Assembly: GCA_944326735.1 (NCBI GenBank) | Contig: CALVFC010000028.1 | Coordinates: 1 to 13,059, forward strand | Length of the DNA stretch: 13,059 bases | Origin: an uncultured Limosilactobacillus sp. | GTDB lineage: Bacteria > Bacillota > Bacilli > Lactobacillales > Lactobacillaceae | Reading direction: 5' to 3' | Part shown: positions 6,401 through 13,059 of the stretch, in pieces | Layout of the letters: every line of letters starts with the position of its first letter | Position numbering within the stretch: the stretch's first letter is position 1 | Notes under the pieces: model-generated | Told to the model about the DNA's origin: nothing | Databases searched by the model: none | What the model saw: the letters and a program-made list of their open reading frames with translations, nothing else | Program-made: the position numbers and the translations under genes

Positions 6401-7354
6401 ATGAAAACAGTTAAACTTGGTGGCACCAATCTGCCAGTATCGAATATTGCACTAGGAATAATGCGGATGGGAACATTGTCTGTTAAAAAATGCACGTTAG
6501 CGCTTCAGGCGGCCCATGAAGCCGGAATTAATTATATTGATTCTGCGGATATTTATGGGAACGACCCAGAATTAGGACGGGGCTCATCTGAAATTCACTT
6601 TGGCCAGGCGTTTAAGCAAAGTGGCCTTCATCGTGACGACTTCTTTATTCAATCTAAGGCAGGGCTATTTTCGAACGCTGATAATAAGATTACCCGTTAT
6701 GATTCATCCAAGCAGCACTTGTTAAAAGCCGTTGATGGGATCCTCGAGCGGATGGGAATTGATTACTTAGACTTGCTAGCGATTCACCGCCCCGATCCCC
6801 TGATGGAGCCAGAACAGATTGCGGAAGCATTTGATCAACTGGAAGCCAGTGGCAAGGTGCGGCGGTTTGGGGTTTCTAACTTTAACCCACAGCAAATTGC
6901 TCTTTTGCAGCAGGCAGTTAACCAACGCCTCTTAGTGGACCAAGTTCAATTCGGATTGGGACATACGGGGATGATTGATTTTGGCCTGCACACAAATATG
7001 ACTGATGAAGGGTCAATTAACCATGATGGTGGCCTGCTTGAATATACGCGCCTGCACCGGATGACCATTCAAACATGGTCACCGTTCCAATACGGTACTT
7101 TTGCGGGGACCTTTATCAACAGTCCTAAGTTCCCAGAATTAAATGACAAGCTGGGCGAACTGGCTGCTAAATATCACGTCAGCAAGAACGCCATTTCCGT
7201 AGCATGGATTTTGAAACACCCTGCCCACATGCAGGTCCTGATTGGGACGATGAACCCTGAACATATTAAAGACAGTGCGGCTGGTAGTGATATTACCCTG
7301 ACAAACCAAGAATGGTACGATCTGTACCTGGCTGCCGGGAACACATTACCATAA
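6401..7354 (+). CDS. Aldo/keto reductase (YdhF-like)
   Basis: This 317-residue cytoplasmic NAD(P)H-dependent oxidoreductase has the (beta/alpha)8 aldo/keto reductase fold and resembles the YdhF group of predicted oxidoreductases. The catalytic tetrad is complete: D47 and Y52 (DSADIYG), K86 (QSKAG) and H129 (AIHRPDP). GVSNF at 157-161 and the C-terminal cofactor region around VLIGTMNPEHI are present, and the length is typical. AGGAAG (6390-6395) lies 5 bases before the ATG. The stop is one base before the start of a PAP2 phosphatase gene, so they form one operon. Two palindromes upstream may be operator sites. Reduction of small aldehydes or ketones is the family function; the substrate here is unknown. 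Confidence 0.88.
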   Translation: MKTVKLGGTNLPVSNIALGIMRMGTLSVKKCTLALQAAHEAGINYIDSADIYGNDPELGRGSSEIHFGQAFKQSGLHRDDFFIQSKAGLFSNADNKITRYDSSKQHLLKAVDGILERMGIDYLDLLAIHRPDPLMEPEQIAEAFDQLEASGKVRRFGVSNFNPQQIALLQQAVNQRLLVDQVQFGLGHTGMIDFGLHTNMTDEGSINHDGGLLEYTRLHRMTIQTWSPFQYGTFAGTFINSPKFPELNDKLGELAAKYHVSKNAISVAWILKHPAHMQVLIGTMNPEHIKDSAAGSDITLTNQEWYDLYLAAGNTLP

Positions 7355-7355
7355 A

Positions 7356-7859
7356 ATGGATTATCAAAAAGATTATTCACAAATTGCTTCCTGGTTTAAT
7401 GACCATCAGGCCGCTCACAAAATGCTAATTTGGTCTAACACCATCATTGTGTGGATCATGTACATTGCATACTTTGGCTTGCTCTTGTGGTTAATTATTG
7501 CTCAACAGACTTGGTGGCCATTCATTGTTATTCCGGGCGGCAGTTTTGTATTGCTATCCATCGTTCGCAAGCACTTAAACTATGCCCGGCCATATGAAAA
7601 ATGGGCCATCAAACCGCTAATCCCTCGAGAGGGGCGCGGAGCATCAATGCCCTCTAGGCACGTTTTCTCAGCGGTAATGATTGCGCTATGCGTATGTCTA
7701 GTGCAATGGTGGTTAGGATTAATATTATTGGTATTAGCACTCGCCTTAGCGGCCATCCGGGTTATCGGTGGGGTTCACTACCCACGTGACGTGATTGTTG
7801 GGGCCTTATGTGGACTGTTAGCCGGTGTAATCCTGTTTGCTATAATTAGTTATCAATAG
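7356..7859 (+). CDS. PAP2-family membrane phosphatase
   Basis: This 167-residue integral membrane protein belongs to the type 2 phosphatidic acid phosphatase superfamily, whose bacterial members dephosphorylate phosphatidic acid, phosphatidylglycerophosphate or undecaprenyl pyrophosphate on the outer membrane face. The three signature blocks are present: RKHLNYARP (71-79), MPSRH (98-102) and R135 with GGVHYPRD (138-145, H141 and D145). Hydrophobic segments lie at about 27-50, 55-70, 104-134 and 146-165. The protein is short for the family but has every block. The start overlaps the end of the reductase gene by context (TAA, one base, ATG) and has no good ribosome site, so translation is probably coupled. 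A strong terminator follows. A role in undecaprenyl-phosphate recycling is possible but not shown. Confidence 0.87.
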   Translation: MDYQKDYSQIASWFNDHQAAHKMLIWSNTIIVWIMYIAYFGLLLWLIIAQQTWWPFIVIPGGSFVLLSIVRKHLNYARPYEKWAIKPLIPREGRGASMPSRHVFSAVMIALCVCLVQWWLGLILLVLALALAAIRVIGGVHYPRDVIVGALCGLLAGVILFAIISYQ

Positions 7860-7866
7860 TAATATC

Positions 7867-7903
7867 AAAAAAGCGATGAGGTAATTTACCTCACCGCTTT
7901 TTT
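7867..7903. terminator. Strong bidirectional terminator
   Basis: AAAAAAGCG (7867-7875) and CGCTTTTTT (7895-7903) pair perfectly around an inner TGAGGTAA/TTACCTCA stem, with one mismatch between the two stems. The A and T tracts make it work on both strands, serving the phosphatase operon and the convergent 30-residue gene. Confidence 0.88.
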
Positions 7904-7926
7904 GAATAAAACCATTAAATAATTGC

Positions 7927-8019
7927 TTAAGCCCGATTGTTCATTATGTGGGCGCTTGTCGCAATAATCAGGGCCACGAAACTAATTAAGGCAATAACAT
8001 TACTCATAGCAGACATCAT
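7927..8019 (-). CDS. 30-residue single-pass membrane microprotein
   Basis: A minus-strand frame encodes 30 residues beginning MMSAMS, followed by a hydrophobic helix (about 8-26, including IALISFVALIIATSAHIM) and a short polar tail NNRA. AAAGGAG is centred about 9 bases before the first ATG, a good ribosome site. An extended -10 (TGTTACAAT, minus strand, TACAAT at 8087-8092) lies about 70 bases upstream, and the leader contains a small GGGTT/AACCC hairpin. The shared bidirectional terminator (7867-7903) closes the unit 23 bases beyond the stop. I recognise no family. Size and topology resemble regulatory membrane peptides or small holin-like toxins, but it has no clear Fst/Lpt-type motif and no visible antisense RNA, so the function stays open. 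Confidence 0.65.
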   Translation of the reverse strand: MMSAMSNVIALISFVALIIATSAHIMNNRA

Positions 8020-8086
8020 ATTGAACAACTCCTTTTAACATAATCTGGAAAAATATTTTGGGTTCTTATTAACCCCTCCACACTGT

Positions 8087-8095
8087 ATTGTAACA
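8087..8095 (-). promoter_or_regulatory. Extended -10 promoter of the 30-residue gene
   Basis: Read on the minus strand, TGTTACAAT matches an extended -10 (TGN followed by TACAAT, one mismatch to TATAAT). No good -35 is seen. It gives a leader of about 60 bases. Confidence 0.45.
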
Positions 8096-8188
8096 GCTTT
8101 TATTCATTATGATGATAATAATTGCATAAGCTTTTAGTGAGCGATTTTCTTAAAAATTTACCATTTTTATTAATAATTGCTCAGAGAT

Positions 8189-8237
8189 TGAAAACGGTTA
8201 CATAATTATTGACTTATCTAATTCTCAAAAGTTAATT
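8189..8237 (+). promoter_or_regulatory. Full-consensus cre site and possible promoter before EamA gene
   Basis: TGAAAACGGTTACA at 8189-8202, with the preceding T, matches WTGNAANCGNWNNCW at every position. TTGACT at 8209-8214 is a possible -35; the -10 17 bases on is poor (TTAATT at 8232-8237). The cre would lie upstream of the -35, where CcpA can activate. The rest of 8041-8325 is A/T-rich, and apart from the promoter and leader of the 30-residue gene I see only a short TTATC/GATAA dyad near 8297. Confidence 0.55.
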
Positions 8238-8325
8238 TTTTAAATATTGGCGGCTTTGATGTGGCTATTTTCTGGCAGGTGATGTTAAATTAAGTTATCA
8301 GAGATAAACGAAAGGACGAATAAGA

Positions 8326-9240
8326 ATGTCACGAAAAATGAAAGGAGTCTTATTAGCAGCTGGTGGGGCTTCTTTATGGGGTGGCTCGGGAGCTGCTGCC
8401 CAGTACCTGTTTTCTCGGACGGATATTAACACTAATTGGCTTGCAGCCATGCGGCTTTTGCTGGCTGGCGCACTGTTATTACTATGGAGTGCTTACAAGG
8501 CTCCCCAGCAGGTAAGAGCATTGGCCACTAATAAGAAAAATATTTTCTATTTAGTTATGTTTGCCGTTTTTGGAATGCTAAACTCACAGATTTCTTATTT
8601 TTTGGCGGTTAAATATAGTAATGCGCCGACCGCAACGGTGATTCAATACCTGCAACCCGTCATTATTATTATCTGGTTAGCTATTGCGGAACGACATTGG
8701 CCGAGTCGACTAGATAACATTTCAGTCGTCGTTGCGTTAATTGGAACGTTTTACCTCGTTACCGGCGGTCATTTGAACACTTTGACATTAACTCCCCGTG
8801 CTATCCTTTGGGGTGTTTGGTGTGCCGTGGCCGCGGCTCTTTACACGCTGTTACCCCGACCGTTGCTGGAACGGTTCGATGCCCTTGCTGTGTGTGGCTT
8901 TGCTATGTTATTAGCGGGAATTTGTATTATTCCAGAATTGTTCATTCATCCAGTACCACACTTAAACTTGTTAGGGTGGTTGCTGATTGTCTACATTATT
9001 GTCGGTGGAACAATGTTCTCTTATACAATGTTCCTTCAGAGTATGCGGTACATTTCACCAGCTGTAACCGGAATCCTGTCAGCGTTTGAACCATTAGTGG
9101 CTACGTTGCTGGCAGTGACGTTGCTAGGAACCCGACTCACCGTGGCCGCGGTCTTTGGCTCAGTATTGATCCTGTTGACCACAGTTATTCAGGCAATCCC
9201 CATGGACCGAATTCCAGGATTACGACACTTTAGTAAATAG
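8326..9240 (+). CDS. EamA-family transporter (drug/metabolite transporter superfamily)
   Basis: This 304-residue membrane protein belongs to the drug/metabolite transporter superfamily, ten-helix carriers that mostly export amino acids, metabolites or toxic compounds. Two EamA repeats are visible: residues of about 7-143, ending in the NAPTATVIQYLQPV helix and the following pair, and about 157-290, containing the matching SPAVTGILSAFEPL motif. The length is standard. AAAGGA at about 8312-8317 lies 8 bases before the ATG. The gene is monocistronic, with a terminator 4 bases after its stop. A full-consensus CcpA site lies about 125 bases upstream, which suggests carbon-source control. The substrate cannot be predicted. 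Confidence 0.85.
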   Translation: MSRKMKGVLLAAGGASLWGGSGAAAQYLFSRTDINTNWLAAMRLLLAGALLLLWSAYKAPQQVRALATNKKNIFYLVMFAVFGMLNSQISYFLAVKYSNAPTATVIQYLQPVIIIIWLAIAERHWPSRLDNISVVVALIGTFYLVTGGHLNTLTLTPRAILWGVWCAVAAALYTLLPRPLLERFDALAVCGFAMLLAGICIIPELFIHPVPHLNLLGWLLIVYIIVGGTMFSYTMFLQSMRYISPAVTGILSAFEPLVATLLAVTLLGTRLTVAAVFGSVLILLTTVIQAIPMDRIPGLRHFSK

Positions 9241-9244
9241 GAAG

Positions 9245-9268
9245 AGGACGGCGTGATCCGTCCTTTTT
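9245..9268 (+). terminator. Terminator after EamA gene
   Basis: A perfect 7-pair stem (AGGACGG with CCGTCCT) and a 6-base loop are followed by a run of T to 9268. Confidence 0.85.
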
Positions 9269-9270
9269 CG

Positions 9271-9581
9271 GTTGCAATTGAGTTGAAACGTGGTTGGCTG
9301 AAGTTCTTCTACTGCGACTGAGTCAAAACGTGAGCAGTAGCTGATTGGACATTCACACCGATGAATCGGGTGTGACTATCCTAATCAGCCTTGCGGGGGC
9401 TCACAAACGAAAACAAGTTTTCTGGTTCGCTCCCTCGCCCTAAGCTGTTCTAATGCAACCGAGTCGAAATGTGCTCGGCCTAAGCCCTTAGTGTCTAGTT
9501 ACGTAAGGATCCTTGATGCGCTTCGCACCTCAAGCACCTTACTAGACTAGCCATACAGGGCTTTTAACGGCCTCGCACTCT
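9271..9581 (-). repeat. Structured modular repeat block 2 (minus orientation)
   Basis: The repeat family of 3964-4240 recurs here inverted. The left box AGAGTGCGAGG is the complement of 9571-9581. Right boxes (complement) lie at 9451-9478, 9310-9333 and, degenerate, 9271-9293. Between 9477 and 9572 the insert has nested pairings: 9477-9480 with 9569-9572, 9482-9487 with 9558-9563, 9493-9497 with 9543-9547, 9503-9508 with 9537-9542, 9512-9516 with 9530-9534, and 9517-9520 with 9524-9527. A second insert nests 9340-9349 with 9379-9389 around 9353-9359 with 9369-9375. A third imperfect hairpin with GAAAAC/GTTTTC at its tip spans about 9393-9438. CTACTGC (9309-9315) pairs with GCAGTAG (9334-9340). 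Confidence 0.85.
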
Positions 9582-9632
9582 AGTAAACCTTTTACTAAAC
9601 AAATCTTTCCATATTTTTTTGCTCACTTTTGT

Positions 9633-9855
9633 TAACGCGTTATTAATGAAAACCTTTTCAGAAGAAAAACACTGTCAACGCGGGGGATGGGCGATATCAC
9701 TCACCTGACACACTTTTAAATAAATAGACCAATGTGAGATATATTGTCTCATTTATTCATATTTCACTATCTACTGCTTAGTAAAAATGTAAGCGCTTCT
9801 TTAAATTTTACTTCAAATCACATATAATAGTTTTTGTGATGTAGGAATGTCCTAC
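9633..9855 (+). promoter_or_regulatory. Regulatory region of the organophosphate antiporter gene
   Basis: No gene is seen in 9582-9884. Signals are a 10-base palindrome TAACGCGTTA (9633-9642), a TGAGA/TCTCA dyad (9735-9751), a cre-like TGTAAGCGCTT (9788-9798; one mismatch to the CcpA consensus), a promoter with TTTAAA (9800-9805), 17 bases, and TATAAT (9823-9828), and a perfect hairpin GTAGGA/TCCTAC (9841-9855) just after the expected start of transcription. The last may be an operator or leader stem. Confidence 0.6.
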
Positions 9856-9884
9856 TCAACGTTATAACAAGGGAGTTGTTTGGA

Positions 9885-11309
9885 GTGTTTCATTTTCTTA
9901 AGCCGTCCCCTGATGCTGAGAAATTAGTACCAAAGGACAAAATTAGTTCTACCTATAAGCGCCGTCAAGCCGGTGTCTTGTTGGCAACTTGCTTCTCCTA
10001 CTTGGCTTACTACATTATTCGGTTGATCTTTACGACTGAACAAAAGCCAGTTATGAAGGAATACGGATTTAGTATCGGTCAAATCGGTCTGATTCTGTCA
10101 ACCTTTGGGATTGGTTATGGGATTGCCAAGCTGTTCATGGGTGGTTTAGCTGATAAGGCTAACACTAAGACCTTCTTAGCATTTGGTTTGTACCTGTCTT
10201 GTTTCTTTAACGCCATTTTGGCTTTCACGAAGAACTTCTATGCAATTATTTTCTTAATGCTTTTAATTTCCATTACGCAAGCCATGGGTGCACCAGCTTG
10301 CCAGCGTGAAATTTCATTATGGTTCGCTAAGAAACACCGTGGGGTTGTCTTTGCCGTTTGGGCATCTGCCCACAATGCCGGGGCCTTCGCCTGTGTTGCA
10401 TGTATCCAAATTGCCACTTTCTTATTCTCTGGCTCACTGCCAGCTGTCTTCCTGACCGCCTCAGTTGTTTCTGCTGTGATCGCTACGATCATGCTGCTGA
10501 TCAACTCTGAACGTCCAGAAGCTGCCGGTCTGCCAAACATGGCTGTTTACTCTGGTCACGTTGAATTGGATGAAAATGGTAATTCTACTGCCCAAGAACT
10601 GTCTAACAAGTCATTCTGGCAGATCCTGGTTCAAAACATCTTGTGCAACAAGGTTGTTTGGGCCGTTACCTTAACTTCAATGTCCATTTACATTGTTCGT
10701 TACGGGATTATGTCATGGATTCCTTCATACCTGCCAACCAAAGGATTCTCCGTTGATTGGGCTAAGTGGTTAGTCGGGATCTTCGAATTGTCTGCTGTTC
10801 CAGGTGTTATCATCCTGGGTGCTGTGTCTGACCTTTTGAAGGGTCGTCGTTCACTGGTTTGCTTCATCTGTGTTATCTTGATGATCATTTGCTTGATCAC
10901 TTACTTCACTTCAACTAACCACGCCGTAATCGTTACTGTCCTTTTTGTAATGGGTAGTTTGATTTACGCTCCACTGTCATTAGTTGGATTGATGGTTAAC
11001 GAAGCCGTGCCAAACTATGCGGTTGGGCTATCGACCGGGTTCATGGGCTTCTTCCAGTACGTCTTTGGTGAAACTGCCGCTACGGCCTTAATTGGTCAAT
11101 TAGTTGACCACTATGGCTGGGGCGCATCATCTGCAACCATTTACGTTGCTGCCGGAATTGCCTTCTGTCTCTTAGTTTACTTAGTATTTAAGGAACGGAA
11201 GATTCTGAAGATGGAAGCACAAATTAACGCTGACCCAGCTGCTCAAAAGGCTGACGAAGAAGCTGCCGCTAAGGCCGACAAGGAAGCTGCTGAAGACGAA
11301 AACAAGTAG
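9885..11309 (+). CDS. Organophosphate:phosphate antiporter (UhpT/GlpT type, MFS)
   Basis: This 474-residue, twelve-helix protein of the major facilitator superfamily belongs to the organophosphate:Pi antiporter family, which exchanges phosphate for hexose phosphates or glycerol 3-phosphate. Residues known to bind phosphate in GlpT have counterparts, numbering from this start: R46 (AYYIIR), H163 (SAHNAG) and R272 (IVRYGIMSW). The C-terminus from about 449 is a charged Ala/Asp/Glu/Lys-rich tail ending ADKEAAEDENK, not needed for the fold. I prefer the GTG at 9885, nine bases after GGGAG (9871-9875). The upstream TTG at 9876 touches that site and would add three residues. No UhpABC-type sensor genes are adjacent; a cre-like site and dyads upstream, and a convergent LysR gene, are the visible control candidates. 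Hexose-phosphate and glycerol-phosphate specificity cannot be separated. Confidence 0.87.
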   Translation: MFHFLKPSPDAEKLVPKDKISSTYKRRQAGVLLATCFSYLAYYIIRLIFTTEQKPVMKEYGFSIGQIGLILSTFGIGYGIAKLFMGGLADKANTKTFLAFGLYLSCFFNAILAFTKNFYAIIFLMLLISITQAMGAPACQREISLWFAKKHRGVVFAVWASAHNAGAFACVACIQIATFLFSGSLPAVFLTASVVSAVIATIMLLINSERPEAAGLPNMAVYSGHVELDENGNSTAQELSNKSFWQILVQNILCNKVVWAVTLTSMSIYIVRYGIMSWIPSYLPTKGFSVDWAKWLVGIFELSAVPGVIILGAVSDLLKGRRSLVCFICVILMIICLITYFTSTNHAVIVTVLFVMGSLIYAPLSLVGLMVNEAVPNYAVGLSTGFMGFFQYVFGETAATALIGQLVDHYGWGASSATIYVAAGIAFCLLVYLVFKERKILKMEAQINADPAAQKADEEAAAKADKEAAEDENK

Positions 11310-11331
11310 TCGATTAACTTCATAGAATTAG

Positions 11332-11367
11332 AAAACCATTTGATGTGTGAGCATCAAATGGTTTTTT
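11332..11367. terminator. Bidirectional terminator between antiporter and LysR genes
   Basis: A perfect 14-pair stem (11332-11345 with 11352-11365) has an A run on the left and six T ending at 11367. It serves both convergent genes. Confidence 0.9.
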
Positions 11368-11370
11368 GTC

Positions 11371-12222
11371 TTATAAAGTATTGATTAGTTTCTTAGTGAT
11401 CGGGCTCAGCTGGCTGCCTTTTTGCCAAACTAACTGGACTTTAGTGGCCCAGCGTGGATGGTCAATGACCTGCAAGGAGTGGTGGGCGTAAAGCTCCGCA
11501 ATCGATTGCGGAACTAACGCGATTCCCATTCCCAGGTCAGCCCACAAGACGGCTGTTCGAGCATCATCACACTTGACGGCGCAGAAGCGGGAAACGCCCG
11601 CCCGCGCGCACACCTCACTAAGAATCGATTCAAAGCGCCGGTACAAGATTAGTGGCTGGTTACTGAAAGCAGGTAAATCCAGCCTACCTGTTGGCAAATG
11701 ATATTGGTGGTCATCAAACACCGCCACAATCGGGTCATTAGCAATGGTTTTCTTTTCAATCCCCAGGGCGTTGTAGGGCGTGCGGACAAGGGCTAGGTCG
11801 ATGAGACCACTATTAACTTGCTTGATTAATTCGAAGGTATTCCCCTCGGTCAATTCAAAGGTTACGTCTGGGTAATACTGGCGGAATGACTGTAGGATAT
11901 CCGGTCTGATCAGTTTTCCAGCAGACGACATCAGGCCCAGTTTAATGGTCCCCATTGTGCCGGCCTGTTCGCGTTGCACTTCCTCTTTGACGTTATCTGT
12001 GAGGCTAACGATTTGCTTAGCATAGCGTTGGAAGACTTTCCCTGCGTCAGTCAGTTCGATGCCATGCGATTCCCGCACAAATAGCTGGGTTCCCAACTCC
12101 TTCTCCAACTGCTTCATGTTATAGGAAAGGGGCGGTTGGGACGTGTATAGCAACTTAGCGGCGGAGGTAATTTGGTGTTCCTGAGCCACCACCAAAAATT
12201 GCCGTAGCTGTTTGAGATTCAT
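11371..12222 (-). CDS. LysR-family transcriptional regulator
   Basis: This 283-residue protein is a LysR-type regulator. The N-terminal winged helix-turn-helix covers about residues 1-60 (MNLKQLRQF, then ITSAAKLLYTSQPPLSYNMKQLE and LFVRES). A linker helix leads to a periplasmic-binding-like effector domain from about residue 88 (GTIKLGL) to the end. I chose the ATG at 12222 because AGGTG lies 6 bases upstream; a GTG three codons earlier would overlap that site. It is convergent with the organophosphate antiporter gene and divergent from the LCP gene, and LysR regulators often control a divergent neighbour. Its own promoter holds a symmetric dyad, suggesting autoregulation. The effector is unknown. 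Confidence 0.88.
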   Translation of the reverse strand: MNLKQLRQFLVVAQEHQITSAAKLLYTSQPPLSYNMKQLEKELGTQLFVRESHGIELTDAGKVFQRYAKQIVSLTDNVKEEVQREQAGTMGTIKLGLMSSAGKLIRPDILQSFRQYYPDVTFELTEGNTFELIKQVNSGLIDLALVRTPYNALGIEKKTIANDPIVAVFDDHQYHLPTGRLDLPAFSNQPLILYRRFESILSEVCARAGVSRFCAVKCDDARTAVLWADLGMGIALVPQSIAELYAHHSLQVIDHPRWATKVQLVWQKGSQLSPITKKLINTL

Positions 12223-12258
12223 AATTGTCACCTGATATTAAAATATTTGATACCACTT

Positions 12259-12288
12259 ATTATAAAACAGTATTTTATTATTTACCAA
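12259..12288 (-). promoter_or_regulatory. LysR gene promoter with embedded dyad
   Basis: On the minus strand TTGGTA (12283-12288) and TATAAT (12259-12264) are 18 bases apart. The spacer is nearly filled by the dyad ATAAAA-CAGTA-TTTTAT (12262-12278), an AT-rich inverted repeat with the size and symmetry of a LysR-type binding site. Autoregulation is inferred. On the plus strand a TATACT (12297-12302) may be the -10 for the LCP gene. Confidence 0.5.
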
Positions 12289-12354
12289 GGCGCACGTATA
12301 CTAATTATTGGCTTGATAAAGTTATTCAATAATTAGTTGGGAAGTGAGATTTAG

Positions 12355-13059
12355 ATGCACGAATATCATGGTCGCCATCAACGCCCGCGGCGGCGGTGGC
12401 CACTTGTGGTGGTCCTTGGCATGATGGTAATTGCCATTCTAATTGGGTGGGTCCATCATTCTATTCATACGACTGCCAGTCAGATGATGACTACTAATTC
12501 TCACTCCATGCCAGCAAAGTTACGTAATGGCAAACCATTTACGGTCCTGGTAATGGGGACCGATGTCGGTGCATTAGGGCGGGGAACATCCTACGCAGGT
12601 AATACCGACACAATGGAACTGTTAACAGTCAATCCACAAAAGAAGCAGATTCAAATGGTGGCGATTCCCCGTGACACCCTAGTACGGGTCAATACTAAGA
12701 AGGGCCCCGATTTTGTTAAAATTAATGCGGCCTATGCAATTGGTGGTGCGCAGCTGGCCAAGAAGCAGGTTAGCGAATTGCTGGATGTGCCCGTTGATTA
12801 CTATGTATTGACCAATATGGGGACGTTAAAGAAGGTCGTCAACGCGGTCGGCGGTGTCAATGTGAACAATCCGTTTGCCTTTACCTATGAGGATCACCAC
12901 TTCAAAAAGGGCCACCAGCATTTAACCGGTGATGAAGCCCTGAAGTACTCACGGATGCGTTACGATGATCCTAATAATGACTACGGTCGTCAAGAGCGGG
13001 GTCAACAAGTGTTACAGTCAGCGATTATGTCATTTAAACAACACGGTTCCATTACTGCC
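12355..13059 (+). CDS. LytR-CpsA-Psr (LCP) family cell-wall ligase, 3' end beyond window
   Basis: The first 235 residues of an LCP protein are present, with no in-frame stop before the window end. LCP enzymes move teichoic acids or other glycopolymers from an undecaprenyl-pyrophosphate carrier to peptidoglycan, outside the membrane. A short basic N-terminus (RPRRRW, 10-15) precedes one membrane helix (about 16-33). Conserved LCP residues are visible: R76 and D85 in the first motif, IPRDT (104-108; R106, D107), and the SRMRYDD...DYGRQERGQQ block (199-218; R200, R202, D209, R212, R215, Q217). GGAAGTGAG at 12340-12348 precedes the ATG by 6 bases. A divergent LysR gene shares the upstream region and could control it. 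A standalone attenuator role, historically given to LytR, is less likely than ligase activity. Confidence 0.9.
   Translation, partial: MHEYHGRHQRPRRRWPLVVVLGMMVIAILIGWVHHSIHTTASQMMTTNSHSMPAKLRNGKPFTVLVMGTDVGALGRGTSYAGNTDTMELLTVNPQKKQIQMVAIPRDTLVRVNTKKGPDFVKINAAYAIGGAQLAKKQVSELLDVPVDYYVLTNMGTLKKVVNAVGGVNVNNPFAFTYEDHHFKKGHQHLTGDEALKYSRMRYDDPNNDYGRQERGQQVLQSAIMSFKQHGSITA

Noticed and set aside
9271..9581. Insertion sequence remnant
   Set aside because: No transposase fragment or terminal inverted repeats with target duplication could be found around either block; a MITE-like origin stays possible.
9646..9708. 20-codon frame starting ATGAAAACC upstream of the antiporter
   Set aside because: No ribosome site, no hydrophobic or conserved feature, and it lies in a region rich in regulatory dyads.

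Overview
The window looks like chromosomal DNA from a Gram-positive lactic acid bacterium of the Lactobacillaceae; Limosilactobacillus is my best guess from protein style and codon use. The evidence is strong AGGAGG-type ribosome sites, TATAAT and extended -10 promoters, CcpA (cre) operators, an LCP cell-wall ligase, a lactobacillar L,D-transpeptidase and a diacetyl/acetoin reductase. The species cannot be fixed from the sequence alone. I see no rRNA, tRNA, CRISPR array, transposase or phage gene.

Left part (1-3960): a CcpA-controlled diacetyl/acetoin reductase (butA), followed by a 35-residue membrane microprotein lying between two terminators. Next is a two-gene operon with an M20 zinc amidohydrolase and a YfcC/DcuC-family carrier, probably for uptake and hydrolysis of an acylated or peptide-like substrate.

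Middle part (3960-9240): a block of structured repeats directly behind the carrier gene; a secreted L,D-transpeptidase-like protein with an altered active-site motif; a minus-strand pair (alpha/beta hydrolase and secreted unknown protein); a candidate small RNA or attenuator; a coupled aldo/keto reductase-PAP2 phosphatase pair; a 30-residue membrane microprotein on the minus strand; and an EamA exporter with a full-consensus cre upstream.

Right part (9240-13059): a second block of the same repeat family on the opposite strand, then a long regulatory region, an organophosphate:phosphate antiporter (UhpT/GlpT type), a convergent LysR-type regulator, and divergently the start of an LCP (LytR-CpsA-Psr) gene cut by the window end.

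Two themes stand out. (1) Four promoter regions carry cre or cre-like sites, which suggests coordinated carbon-catabolite control of redox and transport genes. (2) The two intergenic blocks share conserved boxes (AGAGTGCGAG on the left, GAGCACRTTTYGACTC plus GCAGTA on the right). In the fullest unit of each block these flank an insert whose sequence differs but which in both cases folds as nested inverted repeats. This modular, structured repeat family is the most novel-looking signal here.
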